8,041 nucleotides of DNA from Acidobacteriota bacterium (GCA_013698055.1 JACCVS010000228.1:1-8041), one strand, 5' to 3'; shown: positions 1 to 6,002, numbered from the stretch's first letter. Notes: generated by a model not told the origin, from the sequence alone. Numbers and translations are program-made.

Positions 1-4
1 CGCA

Positions 5-138
5 TCACCCTAATAACCACCAGCCGCATATCAGTATCAGAAGTAAGGGCGTGACCACTATTCCAATGATGACAAGTAACGTCGTAACGCTTGTGTGCGA
101 GCATCACGCAGAGTTAGCTCCGGGCTGTACGCGCTCAT
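5..138 (-). pseudogene. Frameshifted small single-helix membrane protein (about 44 aa)
   Basis: An ATG at 136-138 follows a good Shine-Dalgarno (GGAG at 146-149) and lies 13 bases after the methyltransferase stop, so it looks like the next gene of the same operon. Its frame reads MSAYSPELTLRDAR... and stops at TAG 58-60 after 26 codons. The frame one base back is open from 103 down to TGA at 5-7 and encodes a strongly hydrophobic stretch (LLVIIGIVVTPLLLILIC, then GWWLLG). The span is 134 nt; one missing base would make exactly 44 codons plus stop. I read this as a charged cytoplasmic N-terminus followed by one membrane helix, broken by a 1-bp deletion somewhere between 61 and 103. Function is unknown. 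A sequencing error or two unrelated frames are alternatives. Confidence 0.35.
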
Positions 139-735
139 CTCTTATCTCCGATTAGCGTTTTCTCGCTCGGCAAATGTAGTATGTGCCAAACTGCGCTTCC
201 TCATAATCAACGTCGCCGGTCAATTCCCTAAGCTCATCCCACGGACGAACATCTGGATTGCCAAGCACCGTCAACTTGCTTGTCCACACCACGAACGGGT
301 GAAGTAGCTTGCCGAGAATGCCGGATGGAAGTTTAGCATCCATGATGACAAGGTAGCCGCCTTGACGTAACTGGTTCCAGGCGTGGCGTAGAGCATCCCT
401 GTGCTGAGGGATGACAGCATACGAAAGACTGAAGATTGCGTCGTCAACAGGTTCGGGCAAAACGTAATCAACCGCGTCCGCCCGCATCAATTCAACATTA
501 TGCCATCCATCTTTAGTGCATAGCACCTTAGCTTCCCCCAGCATTCCTTCGGACAAATCCACGCCATACACCTGACCTTCCGCTCCGACCGCTTCCAGCA
601 ACGGCGCAAGATTTCTTCCCGTTCCGCACCCGACTGCCGCGTTTGAGTTCCAGGCGATTGACTGCTTTGCTCCGTATGCCACGAGGGAGCAAAAAAAAGC
701 CACTCGAAGAAAACGAAAAACCTGGCAAGCCGATT

Positions 736-759
736 GGGTAGTGGCTCACAATAGGGTGA
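736..759. repeat. IS1-family terminal inverted repeat, left end
   Basis: Begins GGGTAGTGGCTCA and ends GGTGA. Compared with the inward-reading right end it matches 19 of 24 positions, the first 13 and last 5 plus one. It contains the insB stop codon (746-748). Its inner part overlaps a small palindrome, GCTCAC/GTGAGC, at 744-761. Confidence 0.85.
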
Positions 760-1228
760 GCGCATGACTGTTATTGTAGCGATGAATGAAGAGGCGCAAA
801 CATGCTTCATGCATCTGTGATGACTTTGAGAATGACAATGTCCGACGGACAAAACGCGCCAGTCTTTGACGCAAAGTCAGGTTCCACCTCTCGACGTGCG
901 CCGTCTCGCCTGACTCTTTACCCACCGCCGTGTGCTGCGCTGCGGGCAACACTTTCGCGTACGCTTTCCAAAAATCCGTGTAGCACTGAGCGTGGCGAAA
1001 CAGATCAGGGATTGTTTTCCACAAACGGCGGCACGTCTTCTCGCTGCGGTCGCCAACGACGTAGGCGACAACCTGACGAGTCTGGCGACACAAGGCGATC
1101 CAAATCCAGCGCTTTCTGGCCTTCTTCAGCACAAATGACCACAATTCGTCCAACTCCAGCACGGGATTGGCGACTTCTACGAGCGTCTCGGAAAGTTCAG
1201 GCAAATGAGCTACCTTTTTTTGAGCCAC
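746..1228 (-). CDS. insB: IS1-family transposase catalytic part (InsB, expressed as InsAB' fusion)
   Basis: This is the DDE-type transposase domain that cuts and joins IS ends. Counting from the GTG at 1228, the likely catalytic acids are D27 (ELDELWSF), D85 (CYTDFWKAY) and E113 (HVERWN). The C-terminus (VERWNLTLRQRLARFVRRT, then MHEACLRLFIHRYN) has the typical IS1 InsB pattern. It lies in the -1 frame relative to insA and overlaps its end, so the active protein should come from ribosomal frameshifting at the A7 run rather than from its own start; the GTG is only the first possible codon. The full domain is open with no internal stop, so the transposase may still work. Confidence 0.9.
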   Translation of the reverse strand: MAQKKVAHLPELSETLVEVANPVLELDELWSFVLKKARKRWIWIALCRQTRQVVAYVVGDRSEKTCRRLWKTIPDLFRHAQCYTDFWKAYAKVLPAAQHTAVGKESGETAHVERWNLTLRQRLARFVRRTLSFSKSSQMHEACLRLFIHRYNNSHALTLL

Positions 1229-1470
1229 GCACTGACGGTTTGCCTGGAGACGCCGAAGGTGCGCGTCAGTCCACGCAAACTGCTGCGCTCGTCGTAAGCA
1301 CGAAGTATTTGTTCGCGTTCTTGCTCTTGATAAGCATTGCTGCGCGGTTGTTGGCGACTGCGTTGACGGCAGTCACGGCACAGGTAACGCTGGCGGCCAT
1401 CAGGAGCCAGCCCGTTACGCACTAGTCGTTCGCTCTGGCAGTGCTGGCATCGCAAAGTAAGAGTGACCAT
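1210..1470 (-). CDS. insA: IS1-family InsA: zinc-finger/HTH DNA-binding protein
   Basis: This 86-aa protein binds the IS ends and in IS1 represses transposition; it is also the N-terminal part of the InsAB' transposase. A four-cysteine zinc finger is visible (C8-x2-C11 and C31-x2-C34), followed by a helix-turn-helix near the C-terminus (SLRGLTRTFGVSRQTVSAWL). I chose ATG 1468-1470 because MVTLTLRCQHC matches the usual InsA start. The open frame extends upstream to 1587, but that extension crosses the IS end into the broken methyltransferase start. The stop TAG 1210-1212 lies three bases after the A7 frameshift site. Confidence 0.9.
   Translation of the reverse strand: MVTLTLRCQHCQSERLVRNGLAPDGRQRYLCRDCRQRSRQQPRSNAYQEQEREQILRAYDERSSLRGLTRTFGVSRQTVSAWLKKR
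1215..1221 (-). promoter_or_regulatory. Programmed -1 ribosomal frameshift site (A7) of the IS1 transposase
   Basis: On the minus strand insA reads CTC AAA AAA AGG TAG. Slipping back one base on the seven A's gives the insB frame (AAG GTA GCT CAT). This is the same slippery arrangement (A AAA AAA) that IS1-family elements use to make InsAB', and it sits at the insA/insB overlap. No downstream stimulatory structure was assessed. Confidence 0.8.
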
Positions 1471-1487
1471 TGTTAGACTGTACCATG

Positions 1488-1511
1488 TCACCTTTACTTG
1501 AGCCACTACCC
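1488..1511. repeat. IS1-family terminal inverted repeat, right end
   Basis: On the + strand it ends TGAGCCACTACCC (1499-1511), the exact reverse complement of the left-end core. Inward, the AAGGTGA on the opposite strand resembles the left-end AGGGTGA. It lies 17 bp upstream of the insA start, so it probably overlaps the transposase promoter region, as in IS1. Confidence 0.85.
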
Positions 1512-1593
1512 CGAAAAAAGAAGAGGTCTTTATCCAAGCATAGAATTTCATACCTTTAGGTGGCTGTTCAATGAGCCGTCTAAGCACATGCCC

Positions 1594-2112
1594 TCAGATT
1601 TCCATTTCTCTTCTGGCCGGTATCGTCAATGCGCGAAGCCCCGCCAGCCACGCCGCCGAAAATAAGGCCGCGCGTACCCAATTAAGCCCCACCCACCAAT
1701 TCGTCAAACTGGTTAGTTGCTCGGCACTAAGTCCTGCGCCACCCTGACCCAGTATGATTATCTTCGGCACAAACCAGGCGAACGTAAAAATAACAACGAT
1801 AAGCGCGAGAACAGCAGCCGTCATCCGCCATTTACGATGTTCCGGTCGCGTCTTCAAACCGGAAATGAGAACCGCAATCGCCAGTAAACCGGCGGGCGGC
1901 ATGAAGAACCTCCAGAATCTGCCGCCTGGGTTCATGGCGAATTGTGGGTAGGCAACATTGTGCTGATGATAAGCGATGACGGAATCAGGCGGTGACTCAG
2001 ACCAGAGCGGCATGGCTACTAACTGCTCATACAACCCCCCACCAATCACTATTCCCGACACGATGACGAAAAGCCATAGAAAAATCTGCGCGAATGAAAA
2101 TTGACGAGGCAT
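1594..2112 (-). CDS. DUF1772-like four-helix membrane protein
   Basis: 172 aa. Four hydrophobic helices can be placed at about residues 7-27, 68-86, 97-118 and 143-163. The first helix ends in GGGLYEQLVAMPLW, followed by an aromatic/proline stretch (YPQFAMNPGGRFWRFFMPP). This layout (G-x-Y-E..PLW, then P..FF..P, four helices) is what I recognise from DUF1772 or anthrone-oxygenase-like membrane proteins. Bacterial members mostly have no assigned role. The start ATG 2110-2112 has an AAAGG element just upstream. It is the first gene of an apparent operon with the ruined methyltransferase, whose start lies 42 bp after its stop, so the gene itself may be losing its context. Family assignment is from memory of motif layout. 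Confidence 0.75.
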   Translation of the reverse strand: MPRQFSFAQIFLWLFVIVSGIVIGGGLYEQLVAMPLWSESPPDSVIAYHQHNVAYPQFAMNPGGRFWRFFMPPAGLLAIAVLISGLKTRPEHRKWRMTAAVLALIVVIFTFAWFVPKIIILGQGGAGLSAEQLTSLTNWWVGLNWVRAALFSAAWLAGLRALTIPARREMEI

Positions 2113-2130
2113 TTACCTTTTAACCTTTCA

Positions 2131-2149
2131 TCAAGCAGTAGTCGCTTGA
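2131..2149. other. Small inverted repeat between genes
   Basis: TCAAGC (2131-2136) and GCTTGA (2144-2149) form a 6-bp stem with a 7-base loop. It sits in the 101-bp gap between the stop of the exported protein gene (2214) and the start of the DUF1772-like gene (2112). No T-run follows in either direction, so it is a weak terminator candidate at best and could be a leader hairpin. Confidence 0.3.
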
Positions 2150-2213
2150 AACATGGCTTCCCACGGCACACAGGCGATGCTCGCGAGAATAGGCGCGAAC
2201 CTCAATGCCTGCT

Positions 2214-2726
2214 TCAAGGCTCGTCATCTTCGCGTATCAGTTTCCCTTCGGAATCATAGACGCGGTAACGCTTCTTACGATCCATGGGATATTTTTTCAT
2301 GATGTCCGTCCGCAGGTCGTGCCCGGCTGCCGATTCTCTACTGAGCATCTCATACGCTTCTTCAACCTGTTCGACAGTGGTTAGCGGCCCCGCTATCACT
2401 TCACCGTCCCAGATTATAAAAATCGCTTCTCGCGGTTTGAAGAGGTGGAGAGAGCCGACCTTGCCGCCGTTCTCAAGCACCTTGAAGTAGGAAAAGTCAC
2501 CGTGTTGATCAGGACCTTCCGGTCGTTCTGAACTAGGAAAGCTACGTTTGATCTCCAATTTGAATTCGTTATCCTGAGCGCAGGCCGGAGTGGCGGTGAA
2601 AAGGATGCTCAGGAAGAAAACCAGGCTGAGTTGTTTGAGCGCATTAACCTTTGGTCTCTTCGACGTTACTGCTTTACCCTCAGGCATGGTTGGCGATATT
2701 TTCACCGCAATTGATCTCCTTGACAT
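2214..2726 (-). CDS. Exported protein of unknown function (170 aa)
   Basis: The N-terminus is long and basic (residues 1-31), followed by a hydrophobic core LSLVFFLSILFTA and a likely signal peptidase I site after TPACA (A50/Q51). There is no good lipobox before C49. The mature part, about 120 residues, is charged and soluble. It has short beta-like strands (AIFIIWDGEVIAGPL), a helix (TVEQVEEAYEML) and an acidic C-terminus. I recognise no family. The start ATG 2724-2726 is well supported by GGAGGT ending nine bases upstream; starting instead at M14 would give a more usual signal peptide length but lacks that site. An upstream 42-codon frame ends two bases before this ATG, so translation could be coupled. 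Confidence 0.8.
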   Translation of the reverse strand: MSRRSIAVKISPTMPEGKAVTSKRPKVNALKQLSLVFFLSILFTATPACAQDNEFKLEIKRSFPSSERPEGPDQHGDFSYFKVLENGGKVGSLHLFKPREAIFIIWDGEVIAGPLTTVEQVEEAYEMLSRESAAGHDLRTDIMKKYPMDRKKRYRVYDSEGKLIREDDEP

Positions 2727-2728
2727 AA

Positions 2729-2857
2729 TTATTTACCTCCATCTAATTTGACTTCACTTTGCCCCGCATCTTTCATATTAACTTCGACCAGCGGAATCTT
2801 TTGCTTTTGGCGTGCGAAAAGGAATGCGTGCTCAGGCGGTCCACGAGAACCACTCAA
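2729..2857 (-). CDS. Candidate small ORF (42 codons) coupled to the exported protein gene
   Basis: A frame starting at TTG 2855-2857 runs through ..PPEHAFLFARQKQKIPL.., continues as VEVNMKDAGQSEVKLDGGK and stops at TAA 2729-2731. Its last GGA GGT codons are the ribosome binding site of the next gene, and its stop is two bases before that ATG. An internal ATG at 2774-2776 would give a 15-aa leader. It overlaps the end of the two-helix membrane gene by 26 bases. Composition looks protein-like, but it has no clear ribosome binding site and 42 codons can stay open by chance. It might be a leader peptide, a remnant, or nothing. Confidence 0.25.
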   Translation of the reverse strand: MSGSRGPPEHAFLFARQKQKIPLVEVNMKDAGQSEVKLDGGK

Positions 2858-3065
2858 TCAGCCAGTGCCAGACCGAATCGCCCCATCGTCCGCAGCAATA
2901 CGCGATGGCGAGAGCAGTCGCGCCAGCGATAGGAAGAATGAAAACCGCGCTCTCAAATAACTGCCAGCCTAACCAGGCACCTAGTGCGCCGCCGAACACA
3001 AGCCCGAACCAGAAGTGCATCCAGAAGTGGTGCGGGCCAGAGATGTAGTCTTCGTGTTTCTTCAT
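2832..3065 (-). CDS. Small two-helix membrane protein (77 aa), unknown function
   Basis: The N-terminus is His/Lys-rich (MKKHEDYISGPHHFWMHFWF). Two membrane segments follow, about residues 17-36 (glycine-rich: GLVFGGALGAWLGW) and 39-57 (AVFILPIAGATALAIAY). A Cys-Cys pair and a Trp-rich amphipathic tail (WGDSVWHWLIEWFSW) close the protein. I take ATG 3063-3065, with GAGG 11 bases upstream. A TTG at 3104 would add 13 residues but has no ribosome binding site. No known domain is recognised. The His/Trp clusters at the membrane border are suggestive of an interface helix but prove nothing. It stands 176-215 bp downstream of the 214-aa gene, depending on the start chosen. Confidence 0.65.
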   Translation of the reverse strand: MKKHEDYISGPHHFWMHFWFGLVFGGALGAWLGWQLFESAVFILPIAGATALAIAYCCGRWGDSVWHWLIEWFSWTA

Positions 3066-3143
3066 ATAGTGCGCCGCCTCTGCCGAATGCGGGTAATTGC
3101 TCAATTATCTAAGCGTCATCGGCAAGAGAAAACGCTCACCTCA

Positions 3144-3271
3144 GATCAAATTTATTTTAAGGCAGCGAAGCGGGGTTGGAAGGGAAGTGGGCAGAGAACG
3201 GCGCTAAAGGCACCGTTTAAGGTAACAAAGAGGGAAGATATTGAGGCGTCGGGTTGAATAAATTGTTAGCT
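3144..3271 (-). other. attC-like integron recombination site (candidate, possibly degenerate)
   Basis: On the minus strand, ten bases after the stop of the 214-aa gene, the sequence AGCTAAC (3271-3265) continues AATTTATTCAACCCGACGCC. As I remember it, the left arm of the aadA-type attC reads (G/T)CTAAC AATTCGTTCAAGCCGACGCC, agreeing at about 22 of 27 bases. A right-arm-like stretch, GCTGCCTTAAAATAAATTTG then ATC, ends at 3144; it recalls the attC CGGCTTAA arm and a poor GTTRRRY core. A hairpin (3197-3217) is centred at 3207, the midpoint of the site. Against it: the two arms pair only over ATTTATT and the central stem, and the cores are imperfect. Length (128 bp) is within the attC range. Confidence 0.35.
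3197..3217. other. Stable 8-bp hairpin in the intergenic region
   Basis: AACGGCGC (3197-3204), loop TAAAG, GCACCGTT (3210-3217). Seven Watson-Crick pairs and one G-T pair form the stem. It could be the central loop of the attC-like site, or part of a terminator for the 214-aa gene. No T-run follows on the minus strand, so an intrinsic terminator is not well supported. Confidence 0.5.
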
Positions 3272-3280
3272 TGCGCGTCA

Positions 3281-3925
3281 CTAACGAGCTAACGCTTCTA
3301 ATCTATCGTGAAATAGAATTGCCATCTCTATGACCCTATCGTAGGGCTGATCTACGGTGCTTATCCCCCACGCGAAGACGGTCAGCCACCCCCGCTCCCG
3401 GCTCAAAATAGAAGAATTGTGAGGGTTCCCGAATTGCACTCTCAGCCAAGCCCCTTCAAACTCTATTAGCTTATCCAGAATCTCTGGCGTCAGCACCGCC
3501 TTAACGAAAGCGGCGTCGTTACCCGACACGATATAGGTTTCCCCGAGCTTTTCATCTAAAATTCCTAACCTCGATCCAACAACAAACGCTGGGCGTAAAA
3601 AAAACTCTTTCCAGTAATATATTCCGAACTTCTGGTCGTTGAAAACTTCAGTCCTGAACGTAGCGTAGGTATATTCCTGAGTAGAGTCATCACTATTTTC
3701 TTTGACGGAAACCTCGATGTTGACATTCTTGTGAGGAACTGTGAGAACCGGCCACCTAGTGAATGCTTCGATGGTGCCATTACGCTTGCGTGCCTGCTTA
3801 TCTAAGCATTCATTAACCCCTTTCTCATTCTCGCGGTCTACCGGGTGGATGTAGAGGCGCTTTATAATTAACCCGATGAGGCATCCGCTACTGAAAATAA
3901 TCAGACCGAGCGCCCAGCTATCCAT
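3281..3925 (-). CDS. Membrane-anchored protein of unknown function (214 aa)
   Basis: One N-terminal helix (about residues 5-22, ALGLIIFSSGCLIGLIIKR) anchors a soluble domain of about 185 residues. The domain mixes beta-like strands (VLTVPHKNVNIEVSVKE, YTYATFRTEVF, FLRPAFVVGSRLGIL) with a helix-rich C-terminus (LTPEILDKLIEFEG, ..RVIEMAILFHDRLEAL). I recognise no family; the pattern of V.GND..F.K..LTPEI..KL is reminiscent of uncharacterised anchored proteins. The start ATG 3923-3925 is supported by GGAGG five bases upstream. The gene is AT-richer than its neighbours: 47 G+C in bases 3601-3720, against 30 in 60 in a TPR sample (4921-4980). This, with the attC-like site after its stop, hints at acquisition as a cassette. 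Confidence 0.75.
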   Translation of the reverse strand: MDSWALGLIIFSSGCLIGLIIKRLYIHPVDRENEKGVNECLDKQARKRNGTIEAFTRWPVLTVPHKNVNIEVSVKENSDDSTQEYTYATFRTEVFNDQKFGIYYWKEFFLRPAFVVGSRLGILDEKLGETYIVSGNDAAFVKAVLTPEILDKLIEFEGAWLRVQFGNPHNSSILSRERGWLTVFAWGISTVDQPYDRVIEMAILFHDRLEALAR

Positions 3926-3968
3926 CGTGACCTCCGCCTAGTCTGTTGACAAGGGAAGTCCTGCCCTC

Positions 3969-4021
3969 GTCGAATTTCATAGCCGGTTGCGTTGCTCGCC
4001 AGCGTTATTCAGGCATTCGAC
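3969..4021. repeat. 7-bp inverted repeat between the TPR gene and the 214-aa gene
   Basis: GTCGAAT (3969-3975) and ATTCGAC (4015-4021) are exact reverse complements separated by 39 bases, right after the TPR stop codon (4024-4026). The long loop makes it a weak terminator. It may be part of the junction of a possible insertion, because ATCTAAGCG at 4022-4030 also occurs at 3107-3115. Confidence 0.3.
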
Positions 4022-4023
4022 AT

Positions 4024-5808
4024 CTAAGCGACTCTGGGAGGATTTCGCCTGTTGATTAAGATATAGAGGTTCCTCGCCATCTCAGGATTCATGGTCTGAA
4101 GAATTTTGTATTGATCCATCGCGGCATTCTTGTTTCCATTTTGAAGATGAGCGAAGCCGAGATTGAAATACGCTCCGGCGTAATCCTTTTTCAGCCCAAC
4201 CGCCACTTTGTGAGCTTCGATGGCCTCGTTCCAGCGCTTGAGGCTGCCGTAAGCGTAGCCCAGATTGTTGTGCGCTTCAGCCCATTCCGGCTTGATGCGA
4301 GTTGCCTGCTGGAAAGCCGCAACGCTTTCCGTGAATTTGCCGAGCTTGCTGTAAGCGATTCCCAGATTGAATTGCGCCGCCGGGTAATCCGGTTGGATGC
4401 TGATCGCTTGTTGAAGCGCGCTCGCGGCTTCGTTGAAACCGCCCGTATTGTTATATGCCCAGCCGAGATTGGTATAAGCCTCGGCGTCGTCCTTCTTGAT
4501 ACTGATCGCCTTTCTGAAAGCATCAATCGCTTCAGTCCAGCGGCGCGACTTGCCGAGAGCAAACCCCAGGTTGTCATAAGCCTCATCCATGTTAGGCTTG
4601 AGAGCGAGTGCCTTTTTATATGCTTCGATGGCGTCGCTATAGCGCGTTAGCTTGTTGCTGACGAAGCCCAGATTATTGTAGGTGTCCGCATCTTCCTGCT
4701 TGAGAAAAATGGCTTGCTTGTAGGCATCTGCGGCTTCGGAGAATTTATTGAGACGACGGTAGGCGTCACCGATGTTGCTGTAAACATCCTGATAGCCGGG
4801 CTTCATCTTGATGGCCTGCCTGTAAGCCGCGATTGATTCTTCGTAACGATTAGCGTTATAAAGCGCCGCGCCTTCGCTGTAACGCACTTCGGCGGCGTCC
4901 GGGTTCAGGAGCGCGGCCTGCCTGTAAGATGTAATGGCGGCGTCGTATTGTTCAAGGCGATCTTGAGCCTGACCCAGATAGTTGAAGGCTTCCCAGTCTC
5001 TCGGATCGTACCGGACAGCCTGTGTGAGCGAGGCGGCGGCTTCATTGTACTTGCCTGTCCCGAAATAGATGAATCCCATGTTGTAATGCGCTGAAGCCAC
5101 ATCGGGCTTGAGCTTGACGGTCTCCCGGTAAGCGGCAATCGCTTCATCGTTGCGCTTCAGATTGAAGAGCGCATCGCCAAGTCCGTTATGGGCTTCGGCC
5201 CAATCGGGCTTGTAGCGAACGGCCTGTTTGTAGGCATCAGCGGATTCTGTGAATTTATTCTGATTGAAGTAGGCGTCGCCGAGATTGTTGTGCGCCTCTG
5301 CATAATTGGGTTTCAGGCGAATGGCATTTTTGTAAGCCTCGATGGCTTTGTCGTATTGGGCTGTGTCAAAAAAATCATCGCCCTGATCGTTATAGTTCTC
5401 GGCAGTGAGTTCGCGTTGCTGCGGCCTGGGTTGTGGAGTTGTCTGTCGAGGAGGTGTCTCTCGAGGAGTTGTTTGACGGGGAGTTGTTTGCTTGCGTCCA
5501 CCTCCGCCGCGCGTCGAGCCTTTGACCGGGCGATTGGATGCCTGATATTGAACTGTGCCTGTAGTGCGAACTGGCGTCGGCGCTGGCGTTGGCTTGGCGG
5601 GGCGCTTGTTATGCTGGCGATTGACGCGGGGAATCGTGAGCACGCCGACAGCGCCGCCTGAAATGTCTGTCGCCAGATTGGCTCCGCCTGAGATGTCCTG
5701 CGCCAGCGATAGTGTTCCGCCATTGAGCGAAGCTATGATGAGAAACACGATTGAGCGCAACGCGGATGTGGCGCTCTGCACGCGATTATGTGGGGATGTG
5801 AAAGACAT
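4024..5808 (-). CDS. Exported TPR-repeat protein, 13 tandem repeats
   Basis: Scaffold-type protein: TPRs stack into a superhelix that binds protein partners; no catalytic domain is present. From the chosen start (594 aa) the layout is a signal peptide with core IVFLIIASL and cleavage after LSLA (about residue 36), a duplicated DISGGA motif, and a disordered linker rich in Thr, Pro and Arg with QTTPR units (residues about 70-132). Then come thirteen uninterrupted 34-residue TPRs (137-578) with the usual W/L-G-Y-F-A-A-P signature, and a 16-residue tail. I prefer ATG 5806-5808 because GGAG lies six bases before it; ATG 5818-5820 would add four residues but has only a weak site. The export signal places it in the periplasm or outside. 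It is divergent from the plus-strand paralog cluster. Confidence 0.9.
   Translation of the reverse strand: MSFTSPHNRVQSATSALRSIVFLIIASLNGGTLSLAQDISGGANLATDISGGAVGVLTIPRVNRQHNKRPAKPTPAPTPVRTTGTVQYQASNRPVKGSTRGGGGRKQTTPRQTTPRETPPRQTTPQPRPQQRELTAENYNDQGDDFFDTAQYDKAIEAYKNAIRLKPNYAEAHNNLGDAYFNQNKFTESADAYKQAVRYKPDWAEAHNGLGDALFNLKRNDEAIAAYRETVKLKPDVASAHYNMGFIYFGTGKYNEAAASLTQAVRYDPRDWEAFNYLGQAQDRLEQYDAAITSYRQAALLNPDAAEVRYSEGAALYNANRYEESIAAYRQAIKMKPGYQDVYSNIGDAYRRLNKFSEAADAYKQAIFLKQEDADTYNNLGFVSNKLTRYSDAIEAYKKALALKPNMDEAYDNLGFALGKSRRWTEAIDAFRKAISIKKDDAEAYTNLGWAYNNTGGFNEAASALQQAISIQPDYPAAQFNLGIAYSKLGKFTESVAAFQQATRIKPEWAEAHNNLGYAYGSLKRWNEAIEAHKVAVGLKKDYAGAYFNLGFAHLQNGNKNAAMDQYKILQTMNPEMARNLYILINRRNPPRVA
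4075..5400 (-). repeat. Thirteen tandem 102-bp TPR-coding repeats
   Basis: The segment is 1326 bp, exactly 13 x 102, with no insertion between units. Repeats are diverged in DNA but keep A-x-x-x-x-G-x-x-x-x-x-x-x-x-x-x-A and a Pro near position 32. Units beginning EAHNNLG (2 and 12) and EAHNGLG (3) are the most alike, suggesting duplication within the array. Confidence 0.9.
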
Positions 5809-5982
5809 CTTAAACTCCATCTCAAAATCTCAATTCAAACATGCCAATTTGAAGTGCCGTCGCGGATGAAGAGTTGCCGCGTGGAGGAACAATACCCTGA
5901 CGACAATTCCCGTCCATTAGAAAACTCCCGGCCTCGGCTCCACTTCAAATCACTCGCCCCGGTTTCGCGCCCGCAGTTTTCA

Positions 5983-6002
5983 ATTCGCGAGTATCGCAGA
6001 AT
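5983..6002. promoter_or_regulatory. Imperfect palindrome in the divergent intergenic region (possible operator)
   Basis: ATTCGCGA (5983-5990), spacer GTA, TCGC, one extra A, GAAT (to 6002). Both half-sites match except for the single bulged base. It lies between the candidate minus-strand -10 element (6044-6049) and the TPR start, so it would be in the TPR leader. No regulator is known here. Confidence 0.3.

Larger units (their letters stand above)
736..1511 (-). mobile_element. IS1-family insertion sequence, about 776 bp, apparently complete
   Basis: Two overlapping minus-strand genes (insA, insB) are bounded by inverted repeats sharing a perfect 13-bp core, GGGTAGTGGCTCA (736-748 and, inverted, 1499-1511). 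The 776-bp span is close to the roughly 770 bp of IS1 itself. The insB stop codon lies inside the left repeat, as is usual for compact IS1 elements. No duplication directly abuts these ends. A 7-bp direct repeat CGAAAAA occurs at 714-720 and 1512-1518, so the inserted segment could instead be 721-1511, with 15 extra bases outside the left repeat. It interrupts the methyltransferase in the same orientation. Confidence 0.88.
152..1551 (-). pseudogene. Class I SAM-dependent methyltransferase, interrupted by an IS and frameshifted
   Basis: The intact C-terminal part (about 635 down to 152) shows the Rossmann-fold methyltransferase motifs in order: glycine loop VGCGTGRN, acidic SAM-ribose strand VYGVDLSEGML, motif II-like LMRADAVDY, then LRQGGYLVIMDAK. 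The family transfers a methyl group from SAM; the substrate cannot be read from this. The start is probably ATG 1549-1551 (MKFYAWIKTSSFF), or GTG 1585-1587. The reading frame is broken in three places. An IS1-family element separates the first 13 or so codons from the rest. A T8 run (691-698) is one base off for joining upstream FFEWLF to downstream LLPRGIRSKAV. At 626-635 the same bases must encode both ..GSRV and VGCGTG.., consistent with a short deletion. It lies 42 bp after the DUF1772-like gene and 13 bp before the tiny membrane gene. An active product is very unlikely. Confidence 0.85.

Noticed and set aside
744..761. GCTCAC/GTGAGC palindrome as a terminator at the IS end
   Set aside because: No T-run follows, and the bases are explained as part of the terminal inverted repeat.
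802..1425. Plus-strand 207-codon open frame over the transposase
   Set aside because: It is antisense to insA/insB with clear catalytic motifs, has no family-like sequence, and spans the IS interior as a shadow.
728..1519. 8-bp target duplication directly at the IS inverted-repeat ends
   Set aside because: AGCCGATT on the left and CGAAAAAA on the right do not match, so no flush duplication can be claimed.
2577..2592. Lipoprotein signal in the exported 170-aa protein
   Set aside because: The residues before C49 (TPA) lack the Leu/Val at -3 expected of a lipobox, while an A-x-A type cleavage site directly follows.
4111..4650. Plus-strand 179-codon frame inside the TPR gene
   Set aside because: It mirrors the TPR repeats on the opposite strand with periodic low-complexity sequence; repeats on one strand keep other frames open.
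4075..5400. CRISPR-like or satellite array because of a regular 102-bp period
   Set aside because: The period is the TPR codon repeat and the units are diverged; there are no identical repeats with unique spacers.
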